Assembly (NCBI GenBank): GCA_041738715.1 | Contig: JBGSPI010000053.1 | Location: 1-17,494 of the forward strand | Reading direction: 5' to 3' | Source: Chamaesiphon sp041738715 | Lineage (GTDB): Bacteria > Cyanobacteriota > Cyanobacteriia > Cyanobacteriales > Chamaesiphonaceae | DNA length: 17,494 nt | Part shown: piece by piece, positions 14,850 through 17,494 of the stretch | How the letters are laid out: every line of letters starts with the position of its first letter | How positions within the stretch are numbered: position 1 is the stretch's first letter | Program-made: the position numbers and the translations under genes | Notes under the pieces: generated by a model | Database searches by the model: none | Seen by the model: only the letters and a program-made list of their open reading frames with translations | What the model was told of the DNA's origin: nothing

Positions 14850-15944
14850 ATGTTACCAGAATTGTATCATGCCCATTTGTCAGAAAAACTCACAGGCTCT
14901 AATTACTTATTGACAATTTTATTGATTCAGGTAGTGCAATCAATTAAAGAAGTCACGTTAGAAAGCATAGCGACAAAACTAGCTATGCCGATTAAATTTG
15001 AAAGTAGAAGAAAAAAAGTTCAGAGATTTTTATCGGATGATGAATGGGACATAGATAAAATTTGGTTGCTACTAGTGATTGGTTGGATCAAAGGCAGTGT
15101 TAAACAGAATAATGTTATTTATTTAGCAATAGATCGAACCAAATGGCAATCAAATAATATTTTGATGGTCAGCATGATTTGGAGGAAGAGAGCCATTCCT
15201 ATTTATTGGAAAATGCTTGACAAGCAAGGGAGCAGCACATTAGAGAACCAACAATTCGTATTAACGCCAGTATTTACCGCCTTATCAGATTATAGTTTAC
15301 TGGTATTAGGAGATCGTGAATTTTGTAGCGTTACACTTGCAAACTGGCTAAGAGAGAAGAAAGTAGATTTTTGTCTGCGACTGAAAAAGAATGTTTGTAT
15401 TAAGATGGAAGAGGAGTTATGGACTGAACTAAAAATGCTAGGATTAGAGCCAGGAAATAGCTTTTTTAATCAAGAAGTTACAATTAGAAAAACGGCACCC
15501 ATCGAAGGCTTTAATCTGGCAGGTAAATGGCTGGGTAAATATCGAAATATTACTACAAAAGAGCCTTGGTATATTTTGACAAGCTTGGCAGATCTACAAG
15601 CAGCAATTGATACCTATGCTAAAAGATTTGGAATTGAAGAGATGTTTAGAGACTTTAAGAGCGGAGGATATAACTTAGAAAAGACTAATTTAACAGGCGA
15701 ACGATTGAGTAAATTATTGATTTTGTTATCACTAGCATACTTGAAGAGTATAATTCAAGGCATCGATATCAAATCAAAGCAAGTTCAAGAATATCTAGGC
15801 AGAAAAACAGAAAGCCACAGAAAATATGCTAGGCATAGCACTTTCTATATTGGACTCTGGGGTGAATCATGGGTCGATTCAATATCTAGTAATTGGCAGG
15901 TTGTTGTTGAATTAATGTCTTTGCCCCCACACAAACTACCGTAA
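14850..15944 (+). CDS. IS4-family transposase, apparently intact
   Basis: This 364-aa DDE transposase has its catalytic residues in place: D95 in YLAIDRTKW, D155 in VLGDREF, and the IS4-family YREK signature Y256-x2-R259-x3-E263-x6-K270 in YAKRFGIEEMFRDFK. A C-terminal region of about 90 residues follows. The length is normal for a compact IS4-type enzyme and no frameshift is seen, so the element could be active. It cuts the double-strand ends of its element and joins them to a target. The ATG at 14850 has no Shine-Dalgarno and follows a hairpin. It lies 115 nt after the last secretion gene, in the same direction. Confidence 0.85.
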   Translation: MLPELYHAHLSEKLTGSNYLLTILLIQVVQSIKEVTLESIATKLAMPIKFESRRKKVQRFLSDDEWDIDKIWLLLVIGWIKGSVKQNNVIYLAIDRTKWQSNNILMVSMIWRKRAIPIYWKMLDKQGSSTLENQQFVLTPVFTALSDYSLLVLGDREFCSVTLANWLREKKVDFCLRLKKNVCIKMEEELWTELKMLGLEPGNSFFNQEVTIRKTAPIEGFNLAGKWLGKYRNITTKEPWYILTSLADLQAAIDTYAKRFGIEEMFRDFKSGGYNLEKTNLTGERLSKLLILLSLAYLKSIIQGIDIKSKQVQEYLGRKTESHRKYARHSTFYIGLWGESWVDSISSNWQVVVELMSLPPHKLP

Positions 15945-15984
15945 GAATTCAGGTGTGGGAAAGGGGAATGAGAGAAGGCATTCA

Positions 15985-17125
15985 ATACGGTTCGGTTAAG
16001 GGCTGAAAGCAAGTAAAATGGTTGTTGCCGTCAGCAAGATTCAGATTAAAGATGCAACTCAAAGAACTATCCTTGTTTGTACCAACAATTGAAGCAGGTA
16101 CAATCTTAAAAGCATTGGAAAGAGCGATTCCAGCGTCAGCGATAGAACAGGCATTAAAGGAGACAAACGCAGGCGAAGAGAGAAGAAGAGCTTTACCGTC
16201 ACATCTAGTGGTCTGTTTAATCATTGCAATGAGCTTGTGGTCAAAAACCTCAATGAGAGGAGTACTGAAAAATTTAGTTGATGGTCTAAGCGAAGCTTGG
16301 ATCAGAGTTGGATCGTATTGGCAAGTACCATGTAAATCATCAATTACGGAAGCCAGACAAAGAATCGGGGCAAGGGTAATGTGTAGATTATTTCATCTGG
16401 TAGTGCGCCCACTAGCGACAGTGAAAACGCCAGAAGCTTTTCTGGGAGGATTGAGAATAATGGCAATTGATGGCAGCGTATTTGACATCCCAGATAGTGC
16501 AGAAAATGCTAGGGTATTTGGCTATCCAGGTAGTCGGCCAGGTACAAAAGCATCATTCCCAAAAGCGCGGTTAGTGATCTTAGTGGAAGCAGGTACACAT
16601 TTGATAATTGACGCACAAAGCATTGTCCTTATAAAATCGGTGAAAGAGTTAGATCTAAAAAGTTACTCAGATCTGTCAGTCCAGGAATGCTATTGATGTG
16701 GGACAGGGGTCTTCATTCTTATACAATGGTCATGGCGACTCGATCTCAAGGAGCTGATTACCTGGGGCGAATGCCAAAAAATGTCAAATTTTCAGTAGAT
16801 AAAGTGTTGTCAGATGGATTCTATTTATCGTGGATTGCCCCAGATGGAAAATCAAAGAAAAAAGGTGCAAGTAAAATCATGGTTCGAGTGATTGAATACA
16901 CGATTGAGAATGATGGAGAACCAGTAGTATATCGCCTAATTACTAGTTTATTAGATCCTGTTGCTTTTCCAGCTTTAGTACTCGCGATCGAATATCACAA
17001 GCGGTGGGAGGTAGAAAGTACTATCGATGAACTAAAGGTATATTTATTGGGGCGTAAAACACTAATTCGTTCTCTTAATCCTCGTGAAGTTGTTCAAGAG
17101 ATTTACGGCTGGTTACTGGGACATT
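15985..17125 (+). mobile_element. Second IS4-family element, broken and 3'-truncated
   Basis: The left end is probably near the AATACGGTTCGGTTAAGG stretch at about 15985-16005, a type of IS end I associate with cyanobacterial IS4 elements. The element contains a frameshifted transposase and stops at about 17125, where an ISAs1-type end begins. The right end and the last part of the gene are missing from this side of the junction. Confidence 0.6.
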
Positions 17126-17133
17126 CAGGGTGA
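16052..17133 (+). pseudogene. IS4-family transposase pseudogene (one-base deletion, 3' truncated)
   Basis: The ATG at 16052 (MQLKELSLFVPTIEAG) opens a frame carrying the first catalytic Asp in IMAIDGSVFD. At about 16622-16626 the correct frame shifts: before it reads LIIDAQSI, and one base later in phase it continues CPYKIGERVRSKKLLRSV, then MLLMWDRGLHSY (second Asp). The YREK signature YHKRWEVESTIDELK follows. Both halves read well in their own frames, so one base (probably a T) was lost at ATTGTCC. The 3' half then runs into QEIYGWLLGH and a stop at 17133, inside what looks like an ISAs1 end, losing the C-terminus. The gene is therefore inactive twice over. Confidence 0.85.
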
Positions 17134-17494
17134 ACGCACTTAAATTTTCTATTATTAAAAATACGTGAAAATTAGATACAGATTTAATTTATCAAATACG
17201 TAAAGTCTCTGTCTACAGGTAGTTTTAGCTAATTAATTATGTTAGATTGATTTGCAATTAATATCATTTCAAATGAAGCTGAAGCCCAAGCAGAGTATAG
17301 CCGAACATTTTAACGACATAGAAGACATTAGAATTGAACGTGGGAAAAAACATAAACTAATCGACATCATCACAATCTCAATTTGTGCAGTAGTATGCGG
17401 AGCAGATGGATGGATAGAGATAGAAATGTATGGTATTGCAAAGAAAAAATGGTTAGAAAAATTCTTGGAGTTGCCAAATGGAATACCATCACAT
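17126..17494 (+). mobile_element. ISAs1-family insertion sequence, left part (cut by window end)
   Basis: CAGGGTGAACGCACTTAAAT at about 17126 looks like an ISAs1-type terminal repeat. It begins exactly where the IS4 transposase loses similarity to its family, and a 147-bp leader then precedes the transposase. The right end lies outside the window, so the target duplication cannot be checked. Confidence 0.6.
17273..17494 (+). CDS. ISAs1-family transposase, N-terminal part
   Basis: The ATG at 17273 opens 74 codons that run off the window. The segment has the conserved N-terminal domain found in front of ISAs1 DDE transposases: SIAEHFNDIEDIR, the KKHKLIDIITISICAVVCGA motif (usually RHPL-x-(D/E)-(I/L)-L-x-x-x-(I/L)-x-A-x-x-C-G-A-D), then DGWIEIEMYG, KKKWLEKFLELPNGIPSH. 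In the family the last motif is G-(I/V)-P-S-H-D-T-(F/I), so the frame is intact as far as seen. The catalytic domain is outside the window. Confidence 0.85.
   Translation, partial: MKLKPKQSIAEHFNDIEDIRIERGKKHKLIDIITISICAVVCGADGWIEIEMYGIAKKKWLEKFLELPNGIPSH

Larger units (their letters stand above)
14740..15975 (+). mobile_element. IS4-family insertion sequence (boundaries approximate)
   Basis: A single-transposase element inserted just after the VirB5/TrbJ-like gene. Both flanks (14735-14849 and 15945-15980) are non-coding and contain hairpins, but I could not match a convincing terminal inverted repeat pair or target duplication by eye. The limits given are therefore estimates. Confidence 0.6.

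Noticed and set aside
14735..15980. Exact terminal inverted repeats and target duplication for the first IS4 element
   Set aside because: I compared both flanks by eye and found local hairpins but no convincing matching pair of ends, so no precise boundaries are claimed.
15982..16224. Minus-strand 80-codon frame at the start of the second IS4 element
   Set aside because: It is antisense to the recognisable transposase N-terminus.

Overview
The window looks like accessory DNA, probably a conjugative plasmid or integrated conjugative element, from a filamentous or unicellular cyanobacterium. The evidence is the HIP1 octamer GCGATCGC (exact copies seen at 541, 7543, 12366 and 13368), very frequent CGATCG/GATCGA motifs, insertion sequence (IS) types common in cyanobacteria, and plasmid-type cargo. 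No rRNA, tRNA, CRISPR array or core metabolic gene was seen.

Layout. (1) 1-203: the last 41 codons of an IS4/Tn5-like transposase entering from the left. It abuts a short minus-strand reading frame with its own strong ribosome binding site. (2) About 270-2888, minus strand: a DNA-maintenance or phage-like module. In transcription order it holds a short single-stranded-DNA-binding protein, a 161-aa protein with a basic tail, a 132-aa unknown, a 50-aa acidic protein, a Siphovirus Gp157-like protein and a 40-aa protein. Hairpins and perfect palindromes separate these genes, and some are convincing minus-strand terminators. (3) 3143-3866: a 98-aa plus-strand protein behind an inverted-repeat operator candidate, two copies of one palindrome exactly 150 bp apart, and a tiny reading frame with a TATAAT box and an AGGAGG site. 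(4) 3957-9077, minus: one very large gene (1706 aa). It has an N-terminal PD-(D/E)XK-type nuclease, a P-loop STAND-like ATPase and about 1100 residues of helical repeats, the layout of Avs/bNACHT-type antiphage sensors. (5) 9305-9946, minus: a LuxR-type regulator whose receiver-like domain has lost the phospho-acceptor Asp. (6) 10452-14734, plus: four tightly overlapping type IV secretion genes in the order VirB2-like, VirB3-like, VirB4, VirB5/TrbJ-like. (7) 14735-17494: a pile-up of three insertion sequences: an apparently intact IS4-family transposase, a second IS4-family transposase broken by a one-base deletion and cut off at its 3' end, and the start of an ISAs1-family element that seems to have inserted into it.

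Reading together: the secretion operon is the transfer machinery and the ssb/Gp157 module is typical of plasmid or phage DNA handling. The single-gene nuclease-ATPase is the best candidate for a defence system carried as cargo. The secretion operon stops after the VirB5 position, where the IS elements begin, so transfer may be impaired unless the remaining genes lie beyond them.
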